From Haloferula sp. BvORR071 (GTDB lineage Bacteria > Verrucomicrobiota > Verrucomicrobiia > Verrucomicrobiales > Akkermansiaceae), in contig NZ_BATP01000006.1 in assembly GCF_000739615.1 (NCBI RefSeq), positions 53,929 through 117,928 on the forward strand: a DNA stretch of 64,000 nt. The letters are read 5' to 3'. Under the pieces are notes generated by a model, which worked only from the letters and a program-made list of their open reading frames with translations, did no database searches and was not told the origin of the DNA. Numbering within the stretch: position 1 is the stretch's first letter; each line of letters opens with the position of its first letter. A program made the translations under genes and the position numbers. Positions 8,346 through 18,650 of the stretch are shown here, in pieces.

Positions 8346-8924
8346 ATGGGAAGTGACGAGGCACTACTACTCAGGATTTTGATCATGATCGTCTTCGGGG
8401 CGATCACGGCGGGCGTGGCTTCATCGAAGGGCCGGAATGCCACGGGCTGGTTCTTCATCGGCTTCTTCTTCGGTTGTATCGGACTTATCATCATCCTCTG
8501 TCTCTCAAACCTCAAGGAGGACCAGGCCAGATGGGATGCCAACAACGTCGAGCAGCGCCGCCTGCGCGAGCAGCTCCGGCAGGAGCAAATGAAGAACGAG
8601 GCCTACCGGAAGCACACCGCCGCCCGCCTGGACGCACATGACCAGCGGCTCGGTGTCGATACTCGGCAGACCGAGCCCGTGTCCTTGCCAGCGGCCCGTC
8701 CGCAAGCGATCTCCGTGGGCCCCATCGATCCCACCCCGCCGCCGGGACTACCCGCGCACCATTGGTTCACGCATGAGGATGGCGAGCAGCGCGGCCCCTA
8801 TAGCTTCGCCCTGCTCCAGCGACGGGCGCGGCAGGGTAGCCTGGATGCCTCCACGCTGGTGTGGGTGGAAGGCATGCAGGGATGGCAAACCGCCCACTCG
8901 ATCCCCAACCTCTTCCAAGCGTGA
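8346..8924 (+). CDS. Membrane protein with C-terminal GYF_2 (DUF4339) domain
   Basis: A 192-residue protein. Two hydrophobic segments lie in the first 55 residues ([18 protein letters not shown] and [19 protein letters not shown]). A charged helical stretch rich in Arg and Gln follows, then a C-terminal GYF_2 domain: [20 protein letters not shown] with [20 protein letters not shown]_2 domains bind proline-rich or unstructured peptides and often sit on small bacterial membrane proteins of unknown role. Its TGA overlaps the GTG of the next gene by 4 bases (GTGA at 8921-8924), indicating translational coupling. Confidence 0.8.
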
Positions 8925-9811
8925 GCGAGGCACCCGTTGCGGGCACCTACCGTCTCGACGGCATGCTCCAGGGGCCAGTCCCGCCCAGCGAGGGGGATCT
9001 GCGCGCTTGGACAGCCACGGCGAAGTCGGCCGGGCTTCACTTCCATCTCGCGATCGAGGGCGGCGGCTTCTCGATCGTGGCCGACCCGGCGGTTCAGCGG
9101 ATCTCCACTCTGCGGACGCAGGATCTGTCGCAGCATCTGGTCGCGGCCTTGGAAAGCCTTCTCACCCTGCTTCCGGAGGCCGGCCAAAGCCTCGCCTTTT
9201 CCACCGTGCGTTCGGAGGAATTTCTCCCGGGCAAGGCGATCCAGACTCTTTACGTGATCCGCTCGCCGGGGATGGTTGCGGCGGAGCAGAGGACCGTGGA
9301 CCTCCAGACGAAGGCTGCGCCCGTGGAGATCAGCCCCACCTCACTGCGGCGCGCGATCCCGCTGGCGCTGATCCTCGTACTGGCGGGCCTCTTCATCTCC
9401 TCATTTTTCATCGACTACCGGAAGCTCTTCCGTGATGCCCGCGAGCAGATGAGCCCGGTCACCGCGGAAGGGATCACTCTGGACAAGGGGCCACTCCGCG
9501 ACTGCATCGAGGCTGAGATCAAAGGCATCGACAAGGGCCGGAACGGCTTGGTCTTCGGGCTCAAGCGTGGCCCGCAATGGGAGCAGGCGATCCAGTCGAA
9601 GCCTGGCGACAGCAGCGCGGATTGGCCGCTCTTCCTGATCCGCCAGGCGATCCAGCAGCGACGCCTGCGGATCGAGTTCCAGGACAAAGATGGGGCGCTG
9701 ATCGGCTCGGGTGAACTTGGGCTGGGGACGCTCCACGACAAGGAATCAGCGGAGGTCGTCATCGTCCCGGCCTTGAGCGGCCGACTGGCCAGGGTGGTAT
9801 TCCGCCCGTGA
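8921..9811 (+). CDS. Hypothetical membrane protein coupled to the GYF_2 protein
   Basis: 296 residues from a GTG start overlapping the previous stop; the frame is open further upstream, but 8921 removes a 60-base overlap and gives a sensible N-terminus ([18 protein letters not shown]). A soluble N-terminal half precedes one transmembrane helix ([20 protein letters not shown], about residues 147-166). A C-terminal domain of about 130 residues follows. No family is recognised. The coupling suggests a function shared with the GYF_2 protein. It converges with the DUF2752 gene 7 bases downstream. Confidence 0.7.
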
Positions 9812-9818
9812 TGCGCGA

Positions 9819-10193
9819 TCAGGGGCGGAGGAATTCCGCCCACGGCAGATTCCGCAGCAGGGTGAAGGCGGCCACGATGGCGAGCAGCCCCCACATTCCC
9901 CGCCGGGAGACGCTCAGTGGCAGCGGCCAGCGGCGTCCGCCCCAGCGGTTGGCAACGAGGGCGACACCACTCCAGAGGACTCCTGCGGCGACCGGATAGA
10001 CTAGCAGATTGCTCTGGGCCGCTTCCGCCCAACGGCCCTCTAGCAGCAGCGAGACGGCCCGCGTGCCCCCGCAGCCCGGGCAGCAGGCGCCGCTCAAGTT
10101 GCGGATCACGCAACCATTGCGGGCAAATGGCAGCTCCCAAGCGAGGACAAGAGCGCCCAGCACAAGAAGCAGCACGACCAGCCCGCGGGACAT
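9819..10193 (-). CDS. DUF2752 membrane protein
   Basis: 124 residues with three or four hydrophobic helices and the DUF2752 hallmark CCPGCGGTRAVSLLLEGR near residues 37-54. The first helix is MSRGLVVLLLVLGALVLAWE. Members are small inner-membrane proteins whose conserved cysteines suggest metal or redox chemistry, but no function is established. It is convergent with the preceding gene and divergent from sucC. Confidence 0.85.
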   Translation of the reverse strand: MSRGLVVLLLVLGALVLAWELPFARNGCVIRNLSGACCPGCGGTRAVSLLLEGRWAEAAQSNLLVYPVAAGVLWSGVALVANRWGGRRWPLPLSVSRRGMWGLLAIVAAFTLLRNLPWAEFLRP

Positions 10194-10377
10194 CGGCTGG
10201 CTTGTAAATCGGGGCCGCTCCGAGTCAAAGCGAATCGCGGCTCATGGCGGCCATGCGCCCAACTGATCATTCCCCCGCCAAAATCTGCCAGAATCGGTCA
10301 CAAGTCGCTTTGTTCCGGCCTTTTCCTTGACCCCTCCGGCCCGTCCCTTAGCGTCGCCGCGATTTTCCGACGGCCCC

Positions 10378-11559
<1,182 letters not shown>

Positions 11560-11580
11560 TGCGCTTACGGGTATCCCGCT

Positions 11581-11982
11581 ATGAAAGGAATCGGCATCAA
11601 AGAAGCGGCCTTCACGGGATATCCGGCGACTGACATCGCGCGGACACGCAAGTTCTACGGCGAGATCCTCGGCCTGAAGGAAGGCATGGTCTTCGAACAC
11701 GAAGACCAAGTCGGTTGGGTCGAATTCGAGATTCCCGGCGGCCACACGCTCGCAATCGCGCAAGCGAACGAGCAGTGGCAGCCGAATCCGAATGGCGGCG
11801 GGCTCTGCTTTGAGCTCGAAGACCTAGATGCTGCGATCCGCACGCTCCAAGACGCCGGGGTCAAAATCGTACTCCCGCCGCAAGAATTCCCGGTCTGCCG
11901 CATGGCGCTGATTGCCGATCCTGACGGCAATACCGTGGCGCTGCACCAGAAGAAGCCGAACCATCCAGAGTGTTCGCATTGA
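11581..11982 (+). CDS. VOC (glyoxalase-fold) family protein between sucC and sucD
   Basis: 133 residues of one vicinal-oxygen-chelate module pair: [21 protein letters not shown] near residues 10-30 and a second half ending [19 protein letters not shown]. Tyr-Pro-x-x-D-I and the DPDGN-x-x-x-L end are typical of glyoxalase/bleomycin-resistance-like dioxygenase superfamily proteins. The substrate cannot be inferred. The gene starts 21 bases after sucC and ends 37 bases before sucD, so it is co-oriented inside what is normally an uninterrupted sucCD operon. Confidence 0.85.
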   Translation: MKGIGIKEAAFTGYPATDIARTRKFYGEILGLKEGMVFEHEDQVGWVEFEIPGGHTLAIAQANEQWQPNPNGGGLCFELEDLDAAIRTLQDAGVKIVLPPQEFPVCRMALIADPDGNTVALHQKKPNHPECSH

Positions 11983-12019
11983 CCTGATTTCCCCACACTC
12001 ACCTTCCCCGTTTCACACC

Positions 12020-12916
12020 ATGGCCATCCTCGTTGACGAAAACACCAAGCTCCTCGTGCAAGGCATCACCGGCAGTTTCGGTGCGCGGCACGCTTCCCTC
12101 TCGCTCGACTACGGCACCAAGCTGGTGGCCGGCGTGACTCCCGGCAAGGGCGGTCAGAAGTTCGCGGACTTCGTGCCGATCTTCGACACGGTGGCGCAGG
12201 CGGTGAATGAAACGGGTGCCACGGCATCCGCGATCTTCGTTCCCCCACCCTTCGCGGCGGATGCGATCCTCGAGTGCGTGGACGCCGGTGTGGAGCTGGT
12301 GGTGGCGATCACGGAAGGCATTCCCGTCATGGACATGATGCGGGTAAAGGAAGCGATGAAGGGCTCCAAGTCCCGCCTCATCGGCCCGAACTGCCCCGGC
12401 CTCGTGACTCCCGGTCGTGGTGAGAAGTCGCACGGCGGCTGCCGCATCGGCATCGCTCCCGGCTACATTCACAAGCGCGGCAATGTCGGCGTGGTTTCCC
12501 GCTCCGGCACGCTGACCTATGAGGCGGTGTGGCAGCTCACCCAGCTCGGCTATGGCCAGAGCACCTGCGTGGGCATTGGCGGTGACCCGATCAACGGCAC
12601 CAGCCACCTCGACGTGCTGCAGATGTTCAACGAAGATCCCGAGACCGAAGCGATCATCATGATCGGTGAGATCGGTGGCACCGCTGAGGTGGAAGCCGCA
12701 CGCTGGGCCAAGGAGAATTGCAAGAAGCCGATCGCTGGCTTCATCGCCGGTGCGACCGCGCCTCCGGGACGCCGCATGGGCCACGCCGGTGCGATCGTCG
12801 GCGGCGAGGAAGATACCGCGCAAGCGAAGAAGCGGATCCTTGCCGAGTGCGGCATCGCGGTGGCCGAAACGCCAAGCGACATGGCTAAGACGCTCCTGGA
12901 GCTCTGGGGAAAGTAA
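12020..12916 (+). CDS. sucD: Succinate-CoA ligase subunit alpha
   Basis: 298 residues from ATG at 12020 ([21 protein letters not shown]). The CoA-binding Rossmann domain has [11 protein letters not shown], followed by GVTPGKGGQ. The ligase half has [37 protein letters not shown] and the catalytic histidine loop [10 protein letters not shown] (His255, transiently phosphorylated). It forms the alpha-beta complex with SucC. A strong hairpin terminator follows. Confidence 0.97.
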   Translation: MAILVDENTKLLVQGITGSFGARHASLSLDYGTKLVAGVTPGKGGQKFADFVPIFDTVAQAVNETGATASAIFVPPPFAADAILECVDAGVELVVAITEGIPVMDMMRVKEAMKGSKSRLIGPNCPGLVTPGRGEKSHGGCRIGIAPGYIHKRGNVGVVSRSGTLTYEAVWQLTQLGYGQSTCVGIGGDPINGTSHLDVLQMFNEDPETEAIIMIGEIGGTAEVEAARWAKENCKKPIAGFIAGATAPPGRRMGHAGAIVGGEEDTAQAKKRILAECGIAVAETPSDMAKTLLELWGK

Positions 12917-12942
12917 TCTCCTGCTAGAACGATTTATTGAAG

Positions 12943-12974
12943 AGGCCGTCGGTTCGCACCGGCGGCCTTTTTCT
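12943..12974 (+). terminator. Rho-independent terminator of the sucC-VOC-sucD unit
   Basis: Arms AGGCCGTCGG (12943-12952) and CCGGCGGCCT (12959-12968) pair with one G-U around a TTCGCA loop. A TTTTTCTTT tract follows. Confidence 0.85.
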
Positions 12975-12986
12975 TTGTCGGCAGCA

Positions 12987-13026
12987 GAAAAAAGGCCGTG
13001 CCCGCAAACCCGGAGCGGACACGGCC
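12987..13026 (-). terminator. Rho-independent terminator of the LamG gene
   Basis: Read on the minus strand, a stem made of GGCCGTG and its exact complement (13020-13026 with 12994-13000), extended by GC pairs, is followed by a run of T (A6 at 12988-12993 on the plus strand). It lies about 27 bases past the minus-strand gene stop and back-to-back with the sucD terminator. Confidence 0.8.
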
Positions 13027-13052
13027 CTGCATTCCATCACATCAACCGGAGA

Positions 13053-15863
13053 TCAGGGGCTGCCAGCCTTCTTCACGCCGGCTCGCAGGAAGCCCTTGCT
13101 GCCGTTTGCCAATCCCTCCGAGGCCACCAAGCGGAAGGTGTGGAGCTGGTAGTCCGGATCCGCTGAAGCGGTGGACGACACCCAGGCAACCGCAGAAGTA
13201 TAGGCGGCGAGATTCAGGGAGCCTTTGACCGTGTAAGTGAGGCCAGCCACAGTCGCGGACTGGCTGCCATCGCCTTGGGTGGCGAAGGTGGCGCCAGTGC
13301 GCACCGGAATTGTTAGAGTGAGCTCGCGGGTGCCGTTCGCGTTTGTATCCGCGAGGGCGGAGGTAACGCCTCCCAAGCTGGAACCGCTCTGCGGGTTGCC
13401 GTTGAAGGCGAACTCCTCTAGATTGGTGATCCCATCCTTGTCAGCATCGTCCGCTCCGGATTGACCGGTGCCGCCTAGCTTCACGGTTTCCCAGGAATCG
13501 AGCATGCCGTCGTTGTCGGCATCGCCACCACCGCCGGAGCTGCCCATGCGGACCACGGTCAGGCTCTCCACCTTCACGGTCTTGTGAGTATCCCCGGAGA
13601 AGAGATCGATGCCGAAGAAACCTACGGTCAAATCGGACAAGCTGTTGAGGAAGGCAGGCTGGACACCCGGCGTGACATTGATCCCCTCAGCCGACATGGC
13701 CCAAGTGCCTCCGACACGGGACAACTCCACCGTGATCGCCCGCCCCGTTGCCAGGACATTCTGATCACCGGGGAAGTTGGCATCGCTATCGTTGTTGCCA
13801 TTGGTATTCACTCCGAGCCCGGCACGCGTGCCAATGCGGCCGCCGCGGATCAACTGAGTGGCACTGGCCCCGGCGAAGATGCCGATCTGGTCCGCGCCCG
13901 CCATAGCCGGCGTGCCCACGAATTTCACTCGCACCTTGAAGTCATCCTGCCCTGTAAAGCCGAGCGACGATAGCGGGATCCCGAGCGCAACTTGGTTGGC
14001 CATATTGAGCTGGCCATTGAAATCGGTGGTCTGCGTAAGGAAACTCAGCGAGCCCGTGCCGGTGGTGTCCAGATTGACATTGGGATCATTCGGCACCCAC
14101 GCAGGATTCGTTCCGGTATTGCCCAAGCGGACCAAGCCGGTGGCCTGCCCATCGGTATCAACAATCGTGGTCGCGGCACCCACGGCCTTGAAGTCCATGA
14201 ACCTCACGGTATCGGTGACACCATCGCCATTCACGTCTGAGGGCTTGGATGAGGCCAGCTTTGGATCGGAGGTCGCCTGATATTCCTGGAGGTTGTTGGC
14301 GCCATCGCCATCCGGATCGCCGGCGGCATTCTGTGAGGTGACGTTGCCGAAGAACTTCACCTCCCAGGCGTCGTCGAGGCCGTCGCCATCCGCATCACCT
14401 GCCGGATTGTTGGCGGAAGCCGGATCCGCGGGGTTGGTGCCGTCGAGGTACTCCTGCAGGTCGGTCACGCCATCTAGGTCGAAGTCGCCGGTGCCGTTGC
14501 GGCTCGTATCACCGAAGTTGGCGGTCTCCCAACCGTCCGGCATGCCATCGGGCGGCGTTTCCGTTTCCGGGAAGGACAGACGCGACATCGGGTCGGTGTT
14601 CGCCGCATACTCCTCGTCGTTGTAGGTGTAGTCGTTGTCAGGATCGCCGAATGCGCCTTGGAGCAGATTGGTGAAGTGGGCGATCTCCCACGAATCCGGC
14701 AGGGTATCGCCGTCGATGTCTCCCGGCATGGAAGTCGCGAGCTGCGGATCGGAGCCGGCAGTGAACTCGGCGAAGTTCTTGTAGTTGTCCCCGTCCGGGT
14801 CGCCGTCCTTGCCGTTGGCTGGATTGCCGGCCACGCCATTGTTGTTAGGGTTCAGGCCATTGTCATTCGGATCCAGGCCGTGCTCGCTTTCCCAAGCGGT
14901 GGGCAGGCCATCACCATCGGCGTCCGCGGCACTGAAGGAGGCAATGAATAGTGAGGGATCCAGCGCGACATTGCTGATGCGTATTTCATCGATCCCGCCG
15001 TCCCAGCGATCGACGTGGTCTTGGGTGGGATCGTCATTGGTGCCATAGCGGCCACGGCCAACGGCCCAGCCCCACGGGCTGCCATTCGCGTCATTGCCGG
15101 GATTGATCAGGGCTGGATTGGCACTCCCACTGACCGTGGTCGAAGCAACCATGGTGTAGGAGCCCGTGCTGCCGATCTTCTTAAAGAGCTTCAGGGTGGT
15201 GCCGTCACAGGTGGCGGCAAAGTGATACCAAGTGCCGGTGGCCATGGTCGTGGTATCGATGGCCTCGTGAGGCAAGCCAGCGGCGTCGACGTAGAGCACG
15301 CGGAAGAAATCGGCTGCCGTCTTTTGAAAATAGATGGGGGCCAAGCCCGCTTCGGCTGCCACGCCATTCCCCTCGCGGCCCACCACGGTGCGGTAGCCGC
15401 CGAGGACATCGGTGTAGCAGGATGCTTCGATGGTCCAGGTCAGGGAGGTCCATGTGTCCAGATTCACTCCAGTGGGCACGGTCTGGGCGGACCACGTGAA
15501 GCTGGCCGGAAAGCCGCCGGAGTTCTCGATGAACCAGCCGTTGGCAGCACCGGTCTGCGGCACGGCGGTGAAAGGAGCACCGACAGTGGCCGGACGATGG
15601 ATGTGTCCGGAGCCATTGTCATCCCAAGTCAGCAAGCGGTTGCCATTGCCAGACACATCCGGCACCGGAATGCCGACGGGCTGGATCGCGGCGCGACCGT
15701 TGGTATCTTGCACGAAGGCACCATCCGTTGGGACGGTTGCGCCTTCGCCTTCGAATCGCCAATAGGCGATGGTATCCGCATGCAGTTGGAGTGGTGCGGT
15801 CGTCGCAAGCAGCGGCAAGAACCGAAGCAGCGATTGTCTCACGGAGGAGTGGACGGGGTTCAT
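13053..15863 (-). CDS. Secreted LamG-domain protein with TSP3-like calcium repeats
   Basis: 936 residues. I chose the ATG at 15863 (MNPVHSSVRQSLLRFLPLLA) because it begins a signal peptide and is preceded by AAGGA; an in-frame start at 15989 adds a non-signal leader. After the signal come a concanavalin/LamG-like domain (ADTIAYWRFEGEG to about residue 290), then Asp-rich calcium repeats of DADGDGLDDAWE type (about five units, residues 310-560). Next is a beta-rich domain resembling a second lectin-like module. The C-terminal region of about 120 residues (ELTLTIPVRTGATF to GFLRAGV) resembles the end of the protein at 32714-36757. It is probably a cell-surface or secreted glycan-binding or adhesin protein. 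Confidence 0.8.
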   Translation of the reverse strand: MNPVHSSVRQSLLRFLPLLATTAPLQLHADTIAYWRFEGEGATVPTDGAFVQDTNGRAAIQPVGIPVPDVSGNGNRLLTWDDNGSGHIHRPATVGAPFTAVPQTGAANGWFIENSGGFPASFTWSAQTVPTGVNLDTWTSLTWTIEASCYTDVLGGYRTVVGREGNGVAAEAGLAPIYFQKTAADFFRVLYVDAAGLPHEAIDTTTMATGTWYHFAATCDGTTLKLFKKIGSTGSYTMVASTTVSGSANPALINPGNDANGSPWGWAVGRGRYGTNDDPTQDHVDRWDGGIDEIRISNVALDPSLFIASFSAADADGDGLPTAWESEHGLDPNDNGLNPNNNGVAGNPANGKDGDPDGDNYKNFAEFTAGSDPQLATSMPGDIDGDTLPDSWEIAHFTNLLQGAFGDPDNDYTYNDEEYAANTDPMSRLSFPETETPPDGMPDGWETANFGDTSRNGTGDFDLDGVTDLQEYLDGTNPADPASANNPAGDADGDGLDDAWEVKFFGNVTSQNAAGDPDGDGANNLQEYQATSDPKLASSKPSDVNGDGVTDTVRFMDFKAVGAATTIVDTDGQATGLVRLGNTGTNPAWVPNDPNVNLDTTGTGSLSFLTQTTDFNGQLNMANQVALGIPLSSLGFTGQDDFKVRVKFVGTPAMAGADQIGIFAGASATQLIRGGRIGTRAGLGVNTNGNNDSDANFPGDQNVLATGRAITVELSRVGGTWAMSAEGINVTPGVQPAFLNSLSDLTVGFFGIDLFSGDTHKTVKVESLTVVRMGSSGGGGDADNDGMLDSWETVKLGGTGQSGADDADKDGITNLEEFAFNGNPQSGSSLGGVTSALADTNANGTRELTLTIPVRTGATFATQGDGSQSATVAGLTYTVKGSLNLAAYTSAVAWVSSTASADPDYQLHTFRLVASEGLANGSKGFLRAGVKKAGSP

Positions 15864-16371
15864 TTGGGTTCCTTGGGTCGGGTTCGCGGAGCTACCGGAG
15901 AGCTTGCCGCTGGAGCGACGCGCTTGGATTCTCCGGTTTCCGATTGAGGCCGAAGATAACACTCCGGGTTCTAGTATGAACCGGGACACGCCGGTATGAT
16001 TCCGCCAAAGCCAGAATCACAGTTGTCTGACACATCGTGTTAGATCGCGTTGAACACGATCTAACCCCCTCAACAATCAAACACGTTTGCTGCAAAAATT
16101 TTTCCTTACGCCCACCAAAACGAGTGAACCTACACTCCCACTTAAAACGCACATTTGCACGATATCGCCACTACGCGTGCAAAATATACCGGGCTGATTT
16201 CATGACTCTGCTACTGCGCGAGAAACGCTACGCTAGCTCGGAAAGCAACCGCATCCTCTCTAACAGGACAACTGCGAGACTCCCCGCTTCGGCTCGGAAC
16301 TTTCGTCGTGCTTGCAGCTATCGCCTGAACCTAACGGCTTGCAGGAGATCCATGAAGCCGTGATCGGCCTC
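15864..16371. other. Intergenic region upstream of the LamG gene
   Basis: 508 bases, AT-richer than the surroundings, between the LamG start and the lectin-gene stop (both minus strand). It contains a strong dyad at 16039-16065. Short open frames here lack family similarity or plausible starts. It probably holds the LamG promoter, but I could not pick out a convincing -35/-10 pair. Confidence 0.5.
16039..16065. promoter_or_regulatory. Dyad-symmetric element, candidate operator
   Basis: GTTAGATCGCGT (16039-16050) and ACACGATCTAAC (16054-16065) are reverse complements at 11 of 12 positions around TGA. There is no T-run on either side, so it is not a simple terminator. It lies about 175 bases upstream of the LamG start, where an operator or an RNA hairpin in a long leader would fit. 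Confidence 0.45.
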
Positions 16372-17109
16372 CTATTTCCTGAGGCGATAGAAGCGCTTCG
16401 GCACGGTAATCTGATCCGGCACCTTGAACATACCATCGCTAATGACCGGTGCAGCGGGGAAAGGTATCCAGCCAGAGATGAGGATGTCGGAATACTCCAG
16501 TGTCCAACCCGTGAGATCACCAGGCCAAGAGAGCGTGACCTCCAGTGCTGCGGTATTCTCGATCTTCAGGCGCGGAGGTGAGCTCACCACGGCCGTAGGT
16601 GCCGTGTTGTATTCGATCACATAGCCCTTAGGCAGCTCGAAGCCGGTAATCACGCCTCCCGGGTGGTCCCCCCAAGAGGAGCCAACTGCGGCGCCATCGT
16701 AGAATTGCAGGTATTGATAGGAGCCCGCGTAGCCGTCCGGCTGCCCCGACTTCCAATTCGTGTAAGTGAAAGGCTCGCCGGTGGTCCATTGCCAGCCTGC
16801 GGAGGTCCTGATCCCGCCGAGCCAAGGTCCGAGACGGTCACCGAACATGCTGGGACCCGTGAACCACGACAGGTCGTTCACGAGTGAGTAAACGAAGTCA
16901 TTCTCCGCCGCATTGGAGATGGTTGCCAGATAGCCACCCTTTGCAATTGCCGCCAGACCGGCATCATCGCGGGTGATTCCATTGGGTGCCCGGACCGCCT
17001 CATAGTAATGGCCCGTGGCGGCGAAGAAGACCGGATCGGCCTTTGCAACAGGCATGGCGAGCGCGAAAATACCCATTCCACAGGCGGGAATCCATCGAGG
17101 CGATCTCAT
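16372..17109 (-). CDS. Secreted C-type lectin-domain protein
   Basis: 245 residues with a signal peptide (about residues 1-24, ending VAKA-DP). The C-type lectin fold is visible: GHYYEAVRAPNGITRDDAGL, GGYLATISNAAENDFVYSLV, WLGGIRTSAGWQWTTGEPF, YTNWKSGQPDG and WGDHPGG. The final part (TLSWPGDLTGWTLEYSD to FYRLRK) is a small beta domain commonly found at the end of Verrucomicrobia secreted proteins. The canonical Ca-binding EPN/QPD loop is represented by QPD. It probably binds carbohydrate at the surface. It lies on the same strand as the DUF1802 gene upstream. Confidence 0.85.
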   Translation of the reverse strand: MRSPRWIPACGMGIFALAMPVAKADPVFFAATGHYYEAVRAPNGITRDDAGLAAIAKGGYLATISNAAENDFVYSLVNDLSWFTGPSMFGDRLGPWLGGIRTSAGWQWTTGEPFTYTNWKSGQPDGYAGSYQYLQFYDGAAVGSSWGDHPGGVITGFELPKGYVIEYNTAPTAVVSSPPRLKIENTAALEVTLSWPGDLTGWTLEYSDILISGWIPFPAAPVISDGMFKVPDQITVPKRFYRLRK

Positions 17110-17165
17110 GGGACATGCTGTTAGCTTTTTTAATCGTCCTTTTCAAGCCGCAGTGGCCGGGGATT

Positions 17166-17735
17166 CTAGCCGGCCGGGAAGATCTGCCCCAGCTTCGCGA
17201 ACAAGGTGGAGAACTCGTCATCCCCCGTCACCGGCACGGCGCCGGTGCGGGTGCCCTCCGGCGGCTCGGGCAGCGTGACCCAGCTACGACATCCACCGTA
17301 CTTTGCCTCATAGGGAAACTCCCATGGCTGCGCGAGCGCCTCCACGCGGATCAATGCGACGTGGATGCTGCCGCTGCTCATTCCCTTCCCTTCCCAATCG
17401 AAGCGCTGGCGGATGGTCTCCTCGGTCCAGATGTGATACGGTTTGAGGGCCGCCACCTGCTCCCAATCGGTAAGGGTCTTGGCCCACAGCGCCTCGCAGT
17501 AGTGCGTGATGCGGATGGTCTCGCCCACGGTCCACTCGGGCTGGGTATTCACCGTGCCCTCGCGGACGAACTGGTCCTGGTTGTGGAAGCGGGTCGGGAA
17601 GAGGAAGAATGACTCCTCGGCAAAGGAGAAACCAGCACGGCCTTCATGGATGCCGCCCTTGCGCAGGATGATCGATTGCCGCCCGCTCGCCAGAGCGTCG
17701 CACACCACCTGCCATTCCTTGAAGCCACTTGCCAT
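17166..17735 (-). CDS. DUF1802 family protein
   Basis: 189 residues. The N-terminus FKEWQVVCDALASGRQSIIL, followed by RKGGIHEGRAGFSFAEESFF and LFPTRFHNQDQFV, matches DUF1802, a cytoplasmic family of unknown function found mainly in cyanobacteria, Planctomycetes and Verrucomicrobia. No signal peptide or membrane segment is seen. It starts 67 bases after the next gene's stop on the same strand. Confidence 0.8.
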   Translation of the reverse strand: MASGFKEWQVVCDALASGRQSIILRKGGIHEGRAGFSFAEESFFLFPTRFHNQDQFVREGTVNTQPEWTVGETIRITHYCEALWAKTLTDWEQVAALKPYHIWTEETIRQRFDWEGKGMSSGSIHVALIRVEALAQPWEFPYEAKYGGCRSWVTLPEPPEGTRTGAVPVTGDDEFSTLFAKLGQIFPAG

Positions 17736-17802
17736 GGCGCTTGGGTACGGCGTGGCAAGCGGACTTTCAAGGAGAAGGATCGAGATCGCGCCGGAGACGG
17801 CT

Positions 17803-18054
17803 TCACTTCACGATCGGCACATCGCTGACCGGCGTGATCCTGCTGGTGCAGCGCTTGAAGCCGGGCAGCAGGAATGCTTCCAGCGCATCTGCCTTTTCGG
17901 CCTCCACGATGTAGTAAATGACGTGCTCCGGAAAGGCCCCGTACATGGCCACGAGCTTCACGCCCTCGGCAGCCGGATTGTAGAGGGTCTTTGATCCGCC
18001 CTCATCTTTCGGGCAGAGGTCGGCGCTGTGGGCCTGGGTGATGTGGAATAACAT
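17803..18054 (-). CDS. Small alpha-beta barrel-like protein (DUF3303/GYD type)
   Basis: 83 residues from ATG at 18054 (MLFHITQAHSADLCPKDEGG); a longer frame to 18327 was rejected because it adds low-complexity, non-conserved residues. The pattern of an MLF start, then GVKLVAMYGAFPEHVIYYIV and a helix with ALEAFLLPGF, is like small dimeric ferredoxin-fold domains such as DUF3303 or GYD. The function is unknown. 229 bases upstream, before yraN, contain nothing I can support. Confidence 0.6.
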   Translation of the reverse strand: MLFHITQAHSADLCPKDEGGSKTLYNPAAEGVKLVAMYGAFPEHVIYYIVEAEKADALEAFLLPGFKRCTSRITPVSDVPIVK

Positions 18055-18283
18055 GGCTTTGGTCCTTCCGTCGTTGTTGGTGTTGGATGGTCCTTGCCGG
18101 TCCTCCAGGTCCAGGCCGCTACCAACGCAACGCGCAGGGGGGAGCGCCAAAACACGGGAGGATTTCGCCAAGGGGGGAATGGTGCCGTCAAAGACGGAGA
18201 CCCCGCCTTTGACGGTCCTATACCCCCATAGGTCCAGAGGCGGAGTTATGCCATCCAAATGTGCTTCCAGCCTGGTGGATGAA

Positions 18284-18640
18284 TCAAAAAGCATTCTCCA
18301 CCCTCCGCACCAAGGGCTTCTCGCCATGGGTCAGGATCACCTCGATGACATCGAAGCGCCACGGAATCTCCCGGGTGCCTAGTTGGCGGAGCCACTCATT
18401 CGCGCCGCGCTCGATCAGGCGCTGCTTCTCACGGTCCACGGCGTCCAGAGGGCGGCCCATGCCACCGGCGCGGCGGGTCTTGACCTCGGCAAAGACCAGC
18501 AGCTTGCCCTCGCGCGCGACGACATCCACTTCCCCGCCACGTGGAGCTCTGAAGTTGGCGTAGAGCACCTTGGCACCCTGAGAGCGGAGATAGGCGCGGG
18601 CAATGCGCTCTCCGAAGCGGCCCAGAGCGCCGGAGTCCAT
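18284..18640 (-). CDS. yraN: YraN-family (UPF0102) putative endonuclease
   Basis: 118 residues starting MDSGALGRFGERIARAYLRS. The restriction-endonuclease-like fold is visible: GEVDVVAREGKLLVFAEVKT contains the E-V-D...F-x-E-V-K nuclease motif. The family is widespread and its cellular role is undefined, though its usual neighbour is rnhB, as here: the rnhB stop lies 10 bases upstream. The ATG at 18640 is preferred over the longer in-frame start at 18778, which would overlap rnhB. Confidence 0.9.
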   Translation of the reverse strand: MDSGALGRFGERIARAYLRSQGAKVLYANFRAPRGGEVDVVAREGKLLVFAEVKTRRAGGMGRPLDAVDREKQRLIERGANEWLRQLGTREIPWRFDVIEVILTHGEKPLVRRVENAF

Positions 18641-18650
18641 CTCCCCGCCC

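Noticed and set aside
13584..14280. Plus-strand open frames inside the LamG gene
   Set aside because: They are antisense to Asp-rich calcium repeats and contain no conserved motif.
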